From positions 8,668,001-8,732,000 of the forward strand of contig NZ_CP017641.1 in assembly GCF_001983935.1 (NCBI RefSeq): DNA of 64,000 bases, in the 5' to 3' direction. The notes beneath the pieces were generated by a model that made no database searches, was not told the DNA's origin, and was given only the letters and a program-made list of their open reading frames with translations. Source of the stretch: Fuerstiella marisgermanici (GTDB taxonomy: Bacteria; Planctomycetota; Planctomycetia; Planctomycetales; Planctomycetaceae). Shown piece by piece: positions 47,994 to 57,813 of the stretch. Each line of letters begins with the position of its first letter. The first letter of the stretch is position 1. Made by a program: the position numbers and the translations under genes.

Positions 47994-48186
47994 GCGGCAA
48001 CGACGCGGCGTATTTCCGCAGCCGGATTTTATTCCGGCCCGTGGTACGCCGCCCCGGCTTGCCCTGCGGGGATTTTCGCATCTAGACTACGATGAGTGGT
48101 CGAATGCGGGGCATGGTCGAATGCGAGACGGCGACGGCCAGAGTGTTTGCGAGCGATCACGCAGTCAATTCAGGGAGTCGCTTAAT

Positions 48187-51100
48187 ATGTCACGGAAAAT
48201 GCTGCCGATCCTGCTCCTGCTGCTGGTGGTGCCAGCCGTTGGTTTCTCGCAGAATCCCTCGGAGAATGCTCAGGAACCGGCCGCAGAAGTCCCCGCCATT
48301 GAGGTGCCGGACGGTTTCCGAGTAGAGCAGTTCGCTGGTGACAGTCTGGCTCATGACATTCACTGCCTGACCCTGGATTCGAAGGGGCGAGTGGTCGTGG
48401 CCGGGCCGGGCTATGTCCGAATTCTAATCGACGACGACAACGATGGTCGCGCCGATCGTTTTACGACGTTCTCTGACGGTCCAAAAACCGGGGCTCAGGG
48501 AATGTACTTCACGGGGCCACACCTGCTGTGTTCTGGCGACGAAGGCTTCCAGATTTATCGCGACGAGAATCGCGATGACAAAGCCGACGGTCCTCCGAAG
48601 ACGCTGCTGAAGATCAAAGCCGGCGGCGAACACCATGTGCATGCCATTCGGCGCGGACCGGACGGTTGGTGGTACGTGATCGCAGGCAATATGTCTGAAG
48701 TCACCGCCAGCTATGCGACGCTCACGACGTCGCCGATTAAGAAACCCTTCGCGGGCGTGTTGTTGCGTTTTAAACCGGATCTATCTGGCGGCGAAATTGT
48801 GTCGGACGGTTTTCGGAACGCCTATGACTTTTGCTTTTCACCTCAAGGCGACGTGTTCACCTTCGATAGCGACGGAGAACGCGACGTGTCGTTGCCGTGG
48901 TACGAACCGTGTCGCGTCTTCCGCACAACGCCGCGATCGAATGCGGGCTGGGTGTCTCGCAGCTGGAAGCGGCCAGGTGATTTTGCCGACATGCCGATGG
49001 TGGCCGCTGCGTTTGGGCGAGGTTCGCCGACCGGCGTTGCCTGCTACTGTCACACCCAGTTCCCCAGCCGCTACGACGGCCGAGTGTTCGTGATGGACTG
49101 GACGTTCGGTCGCATCCTGACCGTGTCACCGAATTCAACGTCTTCAATCGCCGAAGCCGGTGATGCGACCGCTCAGCCCGACGTGTTTGCCACTGGCAGT
49201 GGGCAGTTCGGTTTCGCACCAACGGACCTGGCGGTTGGCCGGGACGGAAGCCTGTTCGTCAGTGTGGGCGGGCGAGGCACCAGCGGCGGCGTGTATCGCA
49301 TCTTCTACGAAAACGCCGTGACGGACACCAACACAAATTCACCAGCATCCGGTGATTCGGAAGAGCAAAAACTGGAATACGTTTTAAACGCGCCGCAACC
49401 GGGGAGCAGCTGGTCGCGGGCGCAATGGTATCCCCGCACGGTAGACCTTACGGCACAGCCATTTGTTTCTGCCGCAACCGATGAGGGGCGTCGGCCTGCC
49501 CAACGAATCCGCGCGATTGAAGTGTTGACCGACGTGTTCGACGGAATGGACGCGGCGACATCGGGCAAGCTGTCGCAGTCAACGTCACCGGAAGTGCGAG
49601 CTCGAACAGCATGGGCGATCGGCCGATCGTCATCGCTGTCTGACCATGCTGACGCGCTGACGAATCTACTGGGCGATTCAGATCCGCTGGTCGCTCGGTT
49701 CGCGCTGGAAGCTCTAACCACCACAACGGCATCCGATGCAGCTCTGCTTGATAAGTGCCTGCCGAAAATCGCGGCGAGTCTGTCTGCGGATGACCGGTTT
49801 GTGCGATTTGCCGGATCACTGGTTGTGCCGAAACTTAGCGAACAGCAGCAAACGGAACTTCGCGAACTCACCAAAAACAACGCTCATGCATCAGTGATGC
49901 TGGGTTTCGGACTCGCCGACCGTTCGGACCGTTTTCACTTCGACGCCGCCAAAATCGCGGCTCAGGTAATCGCAGACCCTTCTGCGGACATCGCACACAA
50001 ACGCGACGCTGTTCGGCTGCTTGAATTGGCATTGGGAGACGTCGGGCCGCAGAAGGGCGTGGCTGGGATGTTTGAAAGCTATACCGCGCGAGCCGACCTG
50101 AAGCCGCATGAGTTGCAGCTTAACCCGGTACGAATCGTCATTGCGGAAACATTTGCTTCCGGCGACAGTGCTTACGATCGCGAGTTGATCCGCCTGATCG
50201 CGATGCTTGGATCGCTGAACGCAGAACTCATTCCCAAACTGCTGCAGCAGATCACCGCAGAATCGCATCCGGCTCACGACATTCATCGACTTGCTGCGCT
50301 AAGCCGCGTTCACGCCGTGCGCTCGCCCGAACAAACCAGCGCCACAGCCGCCGCATTGGTGAATCTCGAACACAAAATCCGTACGCAGAATCTTAAGCAG
50401 GATTCCAACTGGGACGATCGAATTGGAGAACTGTACGAGGGACTGAATTCGGTGGACCGCCAGTTGGCTGTCGTGATCGGCCGTCAACCGGGCTTTGGAC
50501 TGCCGGGGCATGTTCCTTTTTTGAAACTGATTCCGCCCCAACACACTCAACACGCGATCGACGGTTTCGCGAGGCAGGTTCAGGCCGACGACGAATATCT
50601 GTGGAACAACGATGTCGTGTTTGTGCTGGGACGCTCGACCAATCCACAGCACCGGCAGCTGCTGCGTCGCCAGACGGACAATCTTTCCATTCGGGATGCT
50701 CTGGTTGTCGTGCTGGCGCGACAGCCGGAGTCGGACGATCGGCAATTGTTTGTCGGTGCGCTCGATTCGCCTTCTGTTTCGGCATTGAACGCCGCCGTGA
50801 CCGCGCTAGCAAAACTGCCCAGCGACGACGGTGCTGCGGAGCAGTTCGCTCTCCTATCGGCCGCGCGACGCTTGAAGAACAGTCCGGCGGAATTCGCTGT
50901 GCGAGAATACGCGGTTCGGCTGCTGCAAAGAAATACGGAGCAGAAATTTGGTTTTCAGTTTGGAACGTCGGGACACGATCCGCAGGCGGCGGTCTTCGAA
51001 CAGTGGCGTACGTTTTTAAAGCAGCGTTATCCAAAGTACGTGGCACCGGGCGACGGCGGCAAAGCGGCCGACGAATTACTGGCGTCGCTGGACGATGTCG

Positions 51101-51510
51101 CGTGGGAACAGGGACAGGCGGCGCGGGGAAAAGTGTTGTTTTCAAAGTTAACCTGTGATCGCTGCCACGGCGGACGCAAAGCGTTGGGGCCCGATCTTCA
51201 GGGAGTCGCGAAACGCTTTTCCGTGAAGGACTTGTTTGCGGCAATCGTCGATCCGAATCGCGATGTTTCTGAACGCTATCAGACCACGACGATTGTGACG
51301 ACGGACGGAAAAGTGCGTTCCGGGTTGATTGTCTATCAATCTGTGGACGGGTTGCTGCTGCGAGATGCGGCTCACAACACGTTTCGGATTGAAGCTGACG
51401 AGATCGAGACGCAGGTCAAAAAACGCGTCTCGTTGATGCCCGGAGGTCTGTTGCGCAATGTGTCCGACCAGGATTTAGCGGACCTGAATGCGTGGCTACG
51501 CGGACTGTAA
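48187..51510 (+). CDS. Giant secreted PVC-type cytochrome c protein (second copy type)
   Basis: A 1107-aa exported protein of the same overall build as the large heme protein at 42426. A signal peptide (KMLPILLLLLVVPAVGFS) precedes an Asp-rich propeller (DDDNDGRADRFTTF) and then HEAT-like helices at about 430-930. The C-terminal heme domain has TCDRCH (C990) with GPDLQGVAKRF and VSLMPGG. I chose the ATG at 48187 because AGGGAG lies upstream and the signal peptide starts there; the longer frame runs back into the preceding gene. It likely passes electrons from a periplasmic oxidation. The substrate is unknown. Confidence 0.9.
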   Translation: MSRKMLPILLLLLVVPAVGFSQNPSENAQEPAAEVPAIEVPDGFRVEQFAGDSLAHDIHCLTLDSKGRVVVAGPGYVRILIDDDNDGRADRFTTFSDGPKTGAQGMYFTGPHLLCSGDEGFQIYRDENRDDKADGPPKTLLKIKAGGEHHVHAIRRGPDGWWYVIAGNMSEVTASYATLTTSPIKKPFAGVLLRFKPDLSGGEIVSDGFRNAYDFCFSPQGDVFTFDSDGERDVSLPWYEPCRVFRTTPRSNAGWVSRSWKRPGDFADMPMVAAAFGRGSPTGVACYCHTQFPSRYDGRVFVMDWTFGRILTVSPNSTSSIAEAGDATAQPDVFATGSGQFGFAPTDLAVGRDGSLFVSVGGRGTSGGVYRIFYENAVTDTNTNSPASGDSEEQKLEYVLNAPQPGSSWSRAQWYPRTVDLTAQPFVSAATDEGRRPAQRIRAIEVLTDVFDGMDAATSGKLSQSTSPEVRARTAWAIGRSSSLSDHADALTNLLGDSDPLVARFALEALTTTTASDAALLDKCLPKIAASLSADDRFVRFAGSLVVPKLSEQQQTELRELTKNNAHASVMLGFGLADRSDRFHFDAAKIAAQVIADPSADIAHKRDAVRLLELALGDVGPQKGVAGMFESYTARADLKPHELQLNPVRIVIAETFASGDSAYDRELIRLIAMLGSLNAELIPKLLQQITAESHPAHDIHRLAALSRVHAVRSPEQTSATAAALVNLEHKIRTQNLKQDSNWDDRIGELYEGLNSVDRQLAVVIGRQPGFGLPGHVPFLKLIPPQHTQHAIDGFARQVQADDEYLWNNDVVFVLGRSTNPQHRQLLRRQTDNLSIRDALVVVLARQPESDDRQLFVGALDSPSVSALNAAVTALAKLPSDDGAAEQFALLSAARRLKNSPAEFAVREYAVRLLQRNTEQKFGFQFGTSGHDPQAAVFEQWRTFLKQRYPKYVAPGDGGKAADELLASLDDVAWEQGQAARGKVLFSKLTCDRCHGGRKALGPDLQGVAKRFSVKDLFAAIVDPNRDVSERYQTTTIVTTDGKVRSGLIVYQSVDGLLLRDAAHNTFRIEADEIETQVKKRVSLMPGGLLRNVSDQDLADLNAWLRGL

Positions 51511-51531
51511 AAGCGACCTGCAGTGTTGACG

Positions 51532-52422
51532 TCACGCGGCGCGTTGGATCTGCGGTTGCGATGCGTACCAGCTTAACGCTCCGGTCAGCCTGGCCTTTTT
51601 TTCACCGCCGGGCAGGTATTTCAGCGTCTTCGCAGCGGCCGCCGCGATGGGACGCGGAAGAGTAGCCAGAATGCCGGGGCGCAGTTCAATTCGCTGACCA
51701 ATCGGGCGTTCGACGAACCCCATTCCACGTTTGAACAGATCCAGCGATTCGCTTCCCGGTTGCAGCGACTGCAGACCAATCGACACCTCAGAAATTTCAG
51801 GCCGCGCCATGGTGTGCTCAAGGTACGTAAACAGCATGGCGTTGTTCGGCCGGAACTTCAGTTTCTCCTGACTTGACCGCACGATGGATACATATTCGGT
51901 CGACCCTGCTCGAAAGGAAATCAGGTACGCAGCCAGACGACCTTCGTGCCGAGCGGCCCATGCCGTTGCGGCAGGAGATTCCGATGCGGCCGCGAAATAG
52001 GCTTTCCAGTAGGATTCGAAATTGTTCGGTAGTTTCCGGCCCTGACGAATAATCGTGTCGGCGTGAAGCTGGATCCCTTCGCTGCCCAGATCAACAGGAT
52101 CGATCTGCCCAGCTTCGCAGTTACGCAGCCCCTGCCGAGTCTTGTTACGAGCCTTGTTGACCAGCGTCGCCATTCCGTATTGCTTGTCCGTGACGACATG
52201 CTGAAAACTGGCAACGCCGGAATCGACACTGCAGGAATATCGCACCATCAGACCGTCATCTCCCAGGACGTCGGCCGTTTGAAACGTGGCCGAATCGACA
52301 TCGGCGTCGTATGGAATCGTCGTGTACGCTTTGGGGAAAATATCGAACCACAGGTGACCGTGGCACTCGCGAATGCGGTGTCCGATTTTCTGCAGGAACT
52401 CAGCGTGATATTGAGGATCCAT
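51532..52422 (-). CDS. GNAT-fold acyltransferase (FemAB/Acetyltransf_6-like)
   Basis: A 296-aa soluble protein of the GNAT superfamily, closest to the BioF2/Acetyltransf_6 group that transfers acyl or aminoacyl groups. The core has ATAWAARHEGRLAAYLISFRAG followed by a strand with EYVSIVRSS, and a helix with PNNAMLFTYLEHTM. A C-terminal helix rich in Arg and Ala ends it. The donor and acceptor are unknown. A role in peptidoglycan or surface-glycan decoration is possible by family analogy. It is transcribed alone. Confidence 0.75.
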   Translation of the reverse strand: MDPQYHAEFLQKIGHRIRECHGHLWFDIFPKAYTTIPYDADVDSATFQTADVLGDDGLMVRYSCSVDSGVASFQHVVTDKQYGMATLVNKARNKTRQGLRNCEAGQIDPVDLGSEGIQLHADTIIRQGRKLPNNFESYWKAYFAAASESPAATAWAARHEGRLAAYLISFRAGSTEYVSIVRSSQEKLKFRPNNAMLFTYLEHTMARPEISEVSIGLQSLQPGSESLDLFKRGMGFVERPIGQRIELRPGILATLPRPIAAAAAKTLKYLPGGEKKARLTGALSWYASQPQIQRAA

Positions 52423-52564
52423 AACGGCCGTCCGTGGCGTGTGGAAGTAGGTTCACTGGCGATGCTGGCGCTCATGCTAGAGCAACTTGCAGGACCGTTC
52501 AATATGCCTTCTCAGCGACGGCCATCAGCGGCAGTTTTTGCCGAACGGAACTCAAATAACAACG

Positions 52565-53212
52565 TCAGGACTTTCGAGCGTAGGACGTTCTTTTCTTCAC
52601 GGCTCGAAACACCACATACGAGTCGACGCGGTGAGTTTCGACGCCGCCGAAGACAGCTCCCAGTTTGTTGCGGTACCACTTCTCGCGTTTGGTCACCATC
52701 CACATTTCGCCACCGATCGCCAACCGGTTGAAGCCTTTGAGGATGAAATGTTTCGGCACTGAGAAGTCGGCGTGGTACGGTGGGTTGCTCAGGATTTTGG
52801 TGAATTCGTTTTCCCGAAAGCTACGGAACCCATCGCTTTGAAGCGTCTGAATCTGGGGTACACCGTTTGCGACCGCGTTCGCCTTCGCAATCTCAACGGC
52901 CGTTAAATCATTATCCAGCATGAAGACGTTCTCTTCGCCGCTGAATTTCGCGGCGTAAATCCCGACCACTCCGCAGCCGCAGCCCAGATCCAGCACGCGA
53001 TCGCCAGCCGAGAACTCAACGCATTTCAGCATCGCCAGCGTCCCGGCATCGACTCTTTTGGGCGAAAATAAAGTGGGGTGTGAGGCCAGTGAAAGGCGGA
53101 TGCCTTTGATGTTGACGTCGATGTTTTCCACGGTGAGCCTGTTTTCTGTAGTCGACGTATCTTGAAATTTGGTGGTCGAGTGGTTGGGGCTTCGACGTCC
53201 AGGGGGCGCCAC
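52565..53212 (-). CDS. RsmC-like class I SAM methyltransferase
   Basis: A 215-aa methyltransferase resembling the catalytic half of RsmC/RlmG, which methylate guanine in rRNA. Motif I is [16 protein letters not shown], motif II begins FMLDNDL, and the catalytic NPPYH tetrad is near residue 148. The product ends in a basic Arg/Lys-rich segment. RsmC proteins usually have a second N-terminal copy of the fold; only one is seen here, so this is a single-domain version. The target RNA or protein is not determined. The start may lie further in (a GTG at 53131). Confidence 0.85.
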   Translation of the reverse strand: MAPPGRRSPNHSTTKFQDTSTTENRLTVENIDVNIKGIRLSLASHPTLFSPKRVDAGTLAMLKCVEFSAGDRVLDLGCGCGVVGIYAAKFSGEENVFMLDNDLTAVEIAKANAVANGVPQIQTLQSDGFRSFRENEFTKILSNPPYHADFSVPKHFILKGFNRLAIGGEMWMVTKREKWYRNKLGAVFGGVETHRVDSYVVFRAVKKRTSYARKS

Positions 53213-53481
53213 ATGTCTCTGTGAATTCCGCGAAAGAGCGGCAATCCTGCGAGGTTGGCGATTCGAATGGGGCGACGCAACCGCGTCAAGCCGCCGGCAA
53301 CACGAGAATTGTGGGCGGAAGGACGTGGTCGCGCGTTTCGCTTGGTCCTGGTCGCTCCTATAATGCCCCGCTTTCGTGTCGCGGACCGTTGCCGGACGCT
53401 ATTTTCTCACGCTCTGAGAGCTTTTTTTTGAAATTTGCTGCTGACGCGACCTGTCGCCGCTCGGCTTGTCTGGAAAATCCT

Positions 53482-55260
53482 GTGCTTAGAACTCACACGT
53501 GTGGCGAATTGCGCCGTTCTGATGAAACAAAGTCTGTGACACTGTCCGGCTGGGTCAACAGCTACCGCGACCACGGCGAAAATCTGGTGTTTATCGACCT
53601 GCGCGACCGCTACGGGAAAACTCAGATTGTCTTCAATACCGAAGAACACAGCGAAATCGACTCCATCGCTCGTAAATTGCGTCGTGAAGACGTAATTCAG
53701 GTGGTTGGCGAAGTTCGATACCGTGGCGACGATCTCGTCAATCCGAAGCTGGATACCGGTGAAATCGAAGTCCGTGTTCATGAATTGAAGGTGTTTAGCC
53801 AGAGCAAGACGCCGCCATTCGAAATCGACGGTAACGAACTGCCGAACGAAGAACTTCGCCTGAAGTACCGCTTTGTCGATCTGCGTCGCTCGCCGCTGCA
53901 GGAAGCCATGAAGTTGCGGCACGATCTGACGACGGCCGTGCGAGACTACTTCAACAGCAACCAGTTTCTGGAAATCGAAACGCCGATTCTGGGCCGCAGC
54001 ACGCCAGAAGGAGCTCGCGATTATCTGGTGCCCAGCCGGGTTCACCATGGAGCGTTCTACGCGTTGCCGCAGTCGCCTCAGATTTACAAGCAGATTCTGA
54101 TGGTGTCCGGATTCGACCGCTACTACCAGATTGCACGCTGCTTTCGCGACGAAGACCTGCGAGCCGATCGTCAGCCTGAATTCACTCAGATCGACGTTGA
54201 AATGTCGTTCGTCGAACGCGACGACATTTTGGAGATGATTGACGGCTTGGTATCGCACGTGGTGAAGTCTGTCCAAGACATCGACCTGCCCACGCCGCTG
54301 CCGCGATATACCTACGCAGACGTTATGGAGCGCTACGGCAGCGACAAGCCGGACCTGCGATTCGGCATGGAACTGATCGACATCGGCGACGTTGGCGCAG
54401 CCAGTGAGTTCGGTGTGTTTAAGTCGGTCGTCAACAACGGCGGGCGTGTGCGAGGCATCAACGCGAAAGGTGCGGCGGATAAGTACAGTCGTCGACTGCT
54501 GGATAAAGATCTGAAAGACTTTGTCGGCGAATACGGCGCCAAAGGACTGGCCTACATGAAGGTCGCCGGCGGCAAGCTGGAATCGACGATCGCGAAGTTC
54601 TTTAACGAAGAACAACAGCAGGAAATCATCAAACGCATGGATGGCGAAGACGGCGACCTGCTGCTGTTTGTCGCCGATGCCGCCAAAGTGACGTCCAACG
54701 CTCTTGCGGCATTAAGAAACCGAATGGGCAAGGAGCTGGAACTCTATGATCCCGCTGAATTCTCAGCGTTGTGGGTCGTCGACTTCCCGCTGCTGACGTG
54801 GAACGAAGACGAACAACGCTATGACGCGGAGCATCATCCGTTCTGCGAACCGAACAAACAGGATCTTGAGTACCTGAAGACGGATCCGTCGAAAGTTCGA
54901 GCGGATTCTTACGACCTTGTCATCAACGGCTACGAAGCCGCCAGCGGCAGTGTTCGTATTCATGATTCGGGCGTGCAGCAGACGATTTTCGATTTGATGA
55001 ACATCAAAGAAGAAGAAGCGGAAGCTAGATTCGGCTTTCTTCTGGAAGCGCTGCGTTATGGTGCACCGCCGCATGCGGGCGTTGCTCTTGGGCTGGACCG
55101 TTGGGTGATGCTGCTGGCTGGCAACGACAACATTCGAGACGTGTTGGCGTTCCCGAAAACTCAGCGAGCGTCCGATCTACTCACCGGTGCTCCGGCAGGC
55201 GTCGACGAGCATCAGTTGAAGGACTTGCATATTTCGGTTGAAGATGAAGGTGAAGAGTGA
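53482..55260 (+). CDS. aspS: Aspartyl-tRNA synthetase
   Basis: A class II synthetase of 592 aa that charges tRNA-Asp, and possibly tRNA-Asn in a nondiscriminating enzyme. The N-terminal OB domain starts at [10 protein letters not shown], and class II motif 2 is the conserved [16 protein letters not shown]. The GAD insertion is visible between motif 2 and motif 3 (about residues 285-410), and motif 3 is [10 protein letters not shown] chose a GTG at 53482, since this gives the family-normal length; the frame continues upstream but without family-like sequence. No Asn-tRNA amidotransferase gene is in the window. Confidence 0.96.
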   Translation: MLRTHTCGELRRSDETKSVTLSGWVNSYRDHGENLVFIDLRDRYGKTQIVFNTEEHSEIDSIARKLRREDVIQVVGEVRYRGDDLVNPKLDTGEIEVRVHELKVFSQSKTPPFEIDGNELPNEELRLKYRFVDLRRSPLQEAMKLRHDLTTAVRDYFNSNQFLEIETPILGRSTPEGARDYLVPSRVHHGAFYALPQSPQIYKQILMVSGFDRYYQIARCFRDEDLRADRQPEFTQIDVEMSFVERDDILEMIDGLVSHVVKSVQDIDLPTPLPRYTYADVMERYGSDKPDLRFGMELIDIGDVGAASEFGVFKSVVNNGGRVRGINAKGAADKYSRRLLDKDLKDFVGEYGAKGLAYMKVAGGKLESTIAKFFNEEQQQEIIKRMDGEDGDLLLFVADAAKVTSNALAALRNRMGKELELYDPAEFSALWVVDFPLLTWNEDEQRYDAEHHPFCEPNKQDLEYLKTDPSKVRADSYDLVINGYEAASGSVRIHDSGVQQTIFDLMNIKEEEAEARFGFLLEALRYGAPPHAGVALGLDRWVMLLAGNDNIRDVLAFPKTQRASDLLTGAPAGVDEHQLKDLHISVEDEGEE

Positions 55261-55367
55261 GAGGTCCAGAGGCGAGTGTCGAGAATCCATAGCCATCGCA
55301 GCTTATGCGTTGCTCTGGACTCTCCACTCTAAACGCTCGACTTTTCCGACCGCAGGGAGGAAACCAG

Positions 55368-57758
55368 ATGACAAACCTCACAGAACCGCAGCAGCAGGCC
55401 GTCGACCACTTCGAAGGTCCGTTAATGGTACTGGCCGGACCGGGGTCGGGTAAAACTCGTGTCATCACGCATCGCATCGCCAAACTGCTGGCACGCGGCG
55501 TCGCACCGAATAGCATTCTGGCGCTGACGTTCACCAACAAAGCGGCTCGCGAAATGGCGGAGCGAGTCGATTCGCTGCTGAATGGCGTTCGCGTGGAAGT
55601 GAGCACGTTTCATCGGTTTTGTGCGAGGCTGCTGAGACGCTTTCATGATCATGTGGGGTTGAAGAACAACTTCACGATTCTGGATTCGTCCGATCAGGTG
55701 GCGCTGGTGCGAGCCATCATGAAAGACGTGGGCTTCGATACAACGACTCACGATCCACGACGCATTCTGAACCGCATCAGCAAGGCTCGGAATGATCTGA
55801 TCACGGCGGAAGACTTCCGCATGCAGCACGAAGAACGTGTTGGCGATTTGCTGGACGCCGTCGTGTACGAAGTCTTTCCGGAATACGAACGCCTGTTGCT
55901 GCACAACAACTGCGTTGACTTCGACGCTTTGCTGCTGCACGTGGTCGACATGCTTAGCGGCAACGACGAACTGCGTGAGTATCTTGACCTGCAGTTTCGC
56001 TTTGTGCTGGTCGACGAATATCAGGACACCAATCTGGCGCAATACCGCATTGTTCGAGCACTCTCGCAGCATTGTCCGAACCTGTGTGCGACCGGCGATC
56101 CTGATCAGTCGATTTATGGCTGGCGAGGTGCTCGACCGGAAAACATCGTGCAGTTTGAGCAGGATTTTGGCGGCACGAAGATCGTTTCGCTCGACCAGAA
56201 TTTCCGCAGCACGGCGTCGATTGTCCGTTGCGCGGATCAGTTGATTTCGCACAACCCGCGACGACATCGCAATGCTCTGCACACGGACAACGAAGAAGGT
56301 CCGCCCGTGCGGATGCGCGTGTATTCGGACGGTGAAATGGAAGCCAATGAAATCGCGGCTGAGATCGCGGAGTTGGTGAACAGCGGGAAACGAAAGTATT
56401 CCGATTTCGCAGTGTTCTACCGCGTGAATGCGTTGTCGCGTTCGGTGGAAACGGCGTTGTCGCGGCACCAGGTTCCGTTTCAGGTGGCGTCGGGATTCAG
56501 CTTTTACGAACGAGCTGAAGTGCGGGACCTGATCGGGTATTTGCGGCTCATCGAAAACTCGTCCGACGACGTGGCATTCGTGCGCATTGTCAATCGCCCG
56601 GCTCGCGGGATCGGTGATAAAACGGTACAGCGATTGACCGAATACGCCCGTCAAAACGGTGTGTCGTTGCTGGATGCCGCCGCGAAGGCCGCCGACATTC
56701 CGTCCCTGACGGCTCGCAGCCGCAAGCCGCTGAAGGGATTCTCTGACCTGATTCACAAACTGCAGAAGAAAGCGGAAAGCGGAAACGTTCGCAAGCTGCT
56801 GGAACGTCTGATCGACGAGATCGATTATTTCAAGCTGTGGAAGGATGAGAACGACGAAGTTGACACCGATCGCAAGGCCAACATCTACGAACTTCTTCGA
56901 GCAGCCGAACTGTATGAGGACGCTCAGGAAGACGCCGAACATCCGCCATCGCTGCAGGGGTTTTTGGAACTGGCGGGGCTCACCAGCGAAGCCGACAGTG
57001 TGGACGAACACAAGGGTGCTGTCACACTGATGACGATGCACGCTGCCAAGGGCCTGGAGTTTCCGGTTGTGTTTGTATTGGGTGTGGAGTCGGGTTTGAT
57101 TCCTCACGAACGAGCCATCCGCGACGGCGATCCGGCCAGTTTTCAGGAAGAACGTCGCCTTCTGTTTGTGGCCGTCACGCGAGCGATGGAAGAGCTGAAT
57201 CTGACGCAAACACGTCAACGCGATTTTCGCGGCGTCCGACGTTACACGATAGCCAGTCCGTTTATTCCGGAAATGGAAATGGAAGTCGTCGCCGAAGACG
57301 ATCAACCAGCGCCCCAAATGCGGCAGCCTTCCGCACTCGATGAATTCGTGATCAAGGCAAAGCAACGATACCAGGCGGCTCAATCGGTGCCCACGGCTCC
57401 CAAAATCATGTCGGCGGCTGATCTGGAAAAGAAGCTGGCCGCCATGAAGGCTGGCTCGGCTCCGGACGACGCTGCCGGGGCGGCTGGTGACAAGGGCATC
57501 GAAGCGGATCGCCTTCGTCCCGCATCGTTTGTTGTAGAATCGATCGGACAAATGGAAGCTCCGGCGACTTCGACTGATGCCGATAGCTTGTTCGCCGCCG
57601 GCAGACCAGTTCGGCATCCTCGCTACGGTAGAGGCGTGGTACTGGAGGCGTCGGAAGGCGGCAGTCGAGCGACCGTGACCGTGCTGTTTGAGGCGGACGA
57701 CCGCGAAGAAACCTTCGTCACCGCGCACTGTCCACTGCAGCCCATTGGTGCCGGGTAG
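55368..57758 (+). CDS. UvrD/PcrA-family DNA helicase
   Basis: A 796-aa superfamily 1A helicase that unwinds DNA in repair and in replication restart. Walker A is AGPGSGKTR at residues 23-31, Walker B is LVDEYQDTN, and motif III is GDPDQSIYGWRGA. The later VTLMTMHAAKGLEFPVVFV and the RLLFVAVTRAM motifs are typical. A C-terminal Tudor-like PcrA domain (VRHPRYGRGVVLEASEGG) marks it as PcrA-like. The start is preceded by GGGAGGAAACC. The same strand continues to comEC after 55 bases. Confidence 0.95.
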   Translation: MTNLTEPQQQAVDHFEGPLMVLAGPGSGKTRVITHRIAKLLARGVAPNSILALTFTNKAAREMAERVDSLLNGVRVEVSTFHRFCARLLRRFHDHVGLKNNFTILDSSDQVALVRAIMKDVGFDTTTHDPRRILNRISKARNDLITAEDFRMQHEERVGDLLDAVVYEVFPEYERLLLHNNCVDFDALLLHVVDMLSGNDELREYLDLQFRFVLVDEYQDTNLAQYRIVRALSQHCPNLCATGDPDQSIYGWRGARPENIVQFEQDFGGTKIVSLDQNFRSTASIVRCADQLISHNPRRHRNALHTDNEEGPPVRMRVYSDGEMEANEIAAEIAELVNSGKRKYSDFAVFYRVNALSRSVETALSRHQVPFQVASGFSFYERAEVRDLIGYLRLIENSSDDVAFVRIVNRPARGIGDKTVQRLTEYARQNGVSLLDAAAKAADIPSLTARSRKPLKGFSDLIHKLQKKAESGNVRKLLERLIDEIDYFKLWKDENDEVDTDRKANIYELLRAAELYEDAQEDAEHPPSLQGFLELAGLTSEADSVDEHKGAVTLMTMHAAKGLEFPVVFVLGVESGLIPHERAIRDGDPASFQEERRLLFVAVTRAMEELNLTQTRQRDFRGVRRYTIASPFIPEMEMEVVAEDDQPAPQMRQPSALDEFVIKAKQRYQAAQSVPTAPKIMSAADLEKKLAAMKAGSAPDDAAGAAGDKGIEADRLRPASFVVESIGQMEAPATSTDADSLFAAGRPVRHPRYGRGVVLEASEGGSRATVTVLFEADDREETFVTAHCPLQPIGAG

Positions 57759-57813
57759 ACCGCGTAAATGTCGATGCTGAACACTTAATTACTACAGCCA
57801 CGGCAACACTCAA

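Noticed and set aside
55422-57728. Very long minus-strand open frame (768 codons) opposite the PcrA/UvrD helicase
   Set aside because: Its product is His/Arg/Gln-rich without any motif, as expected for the antisense of a GC-rich gene; the plus-strand helicase has all motifs.
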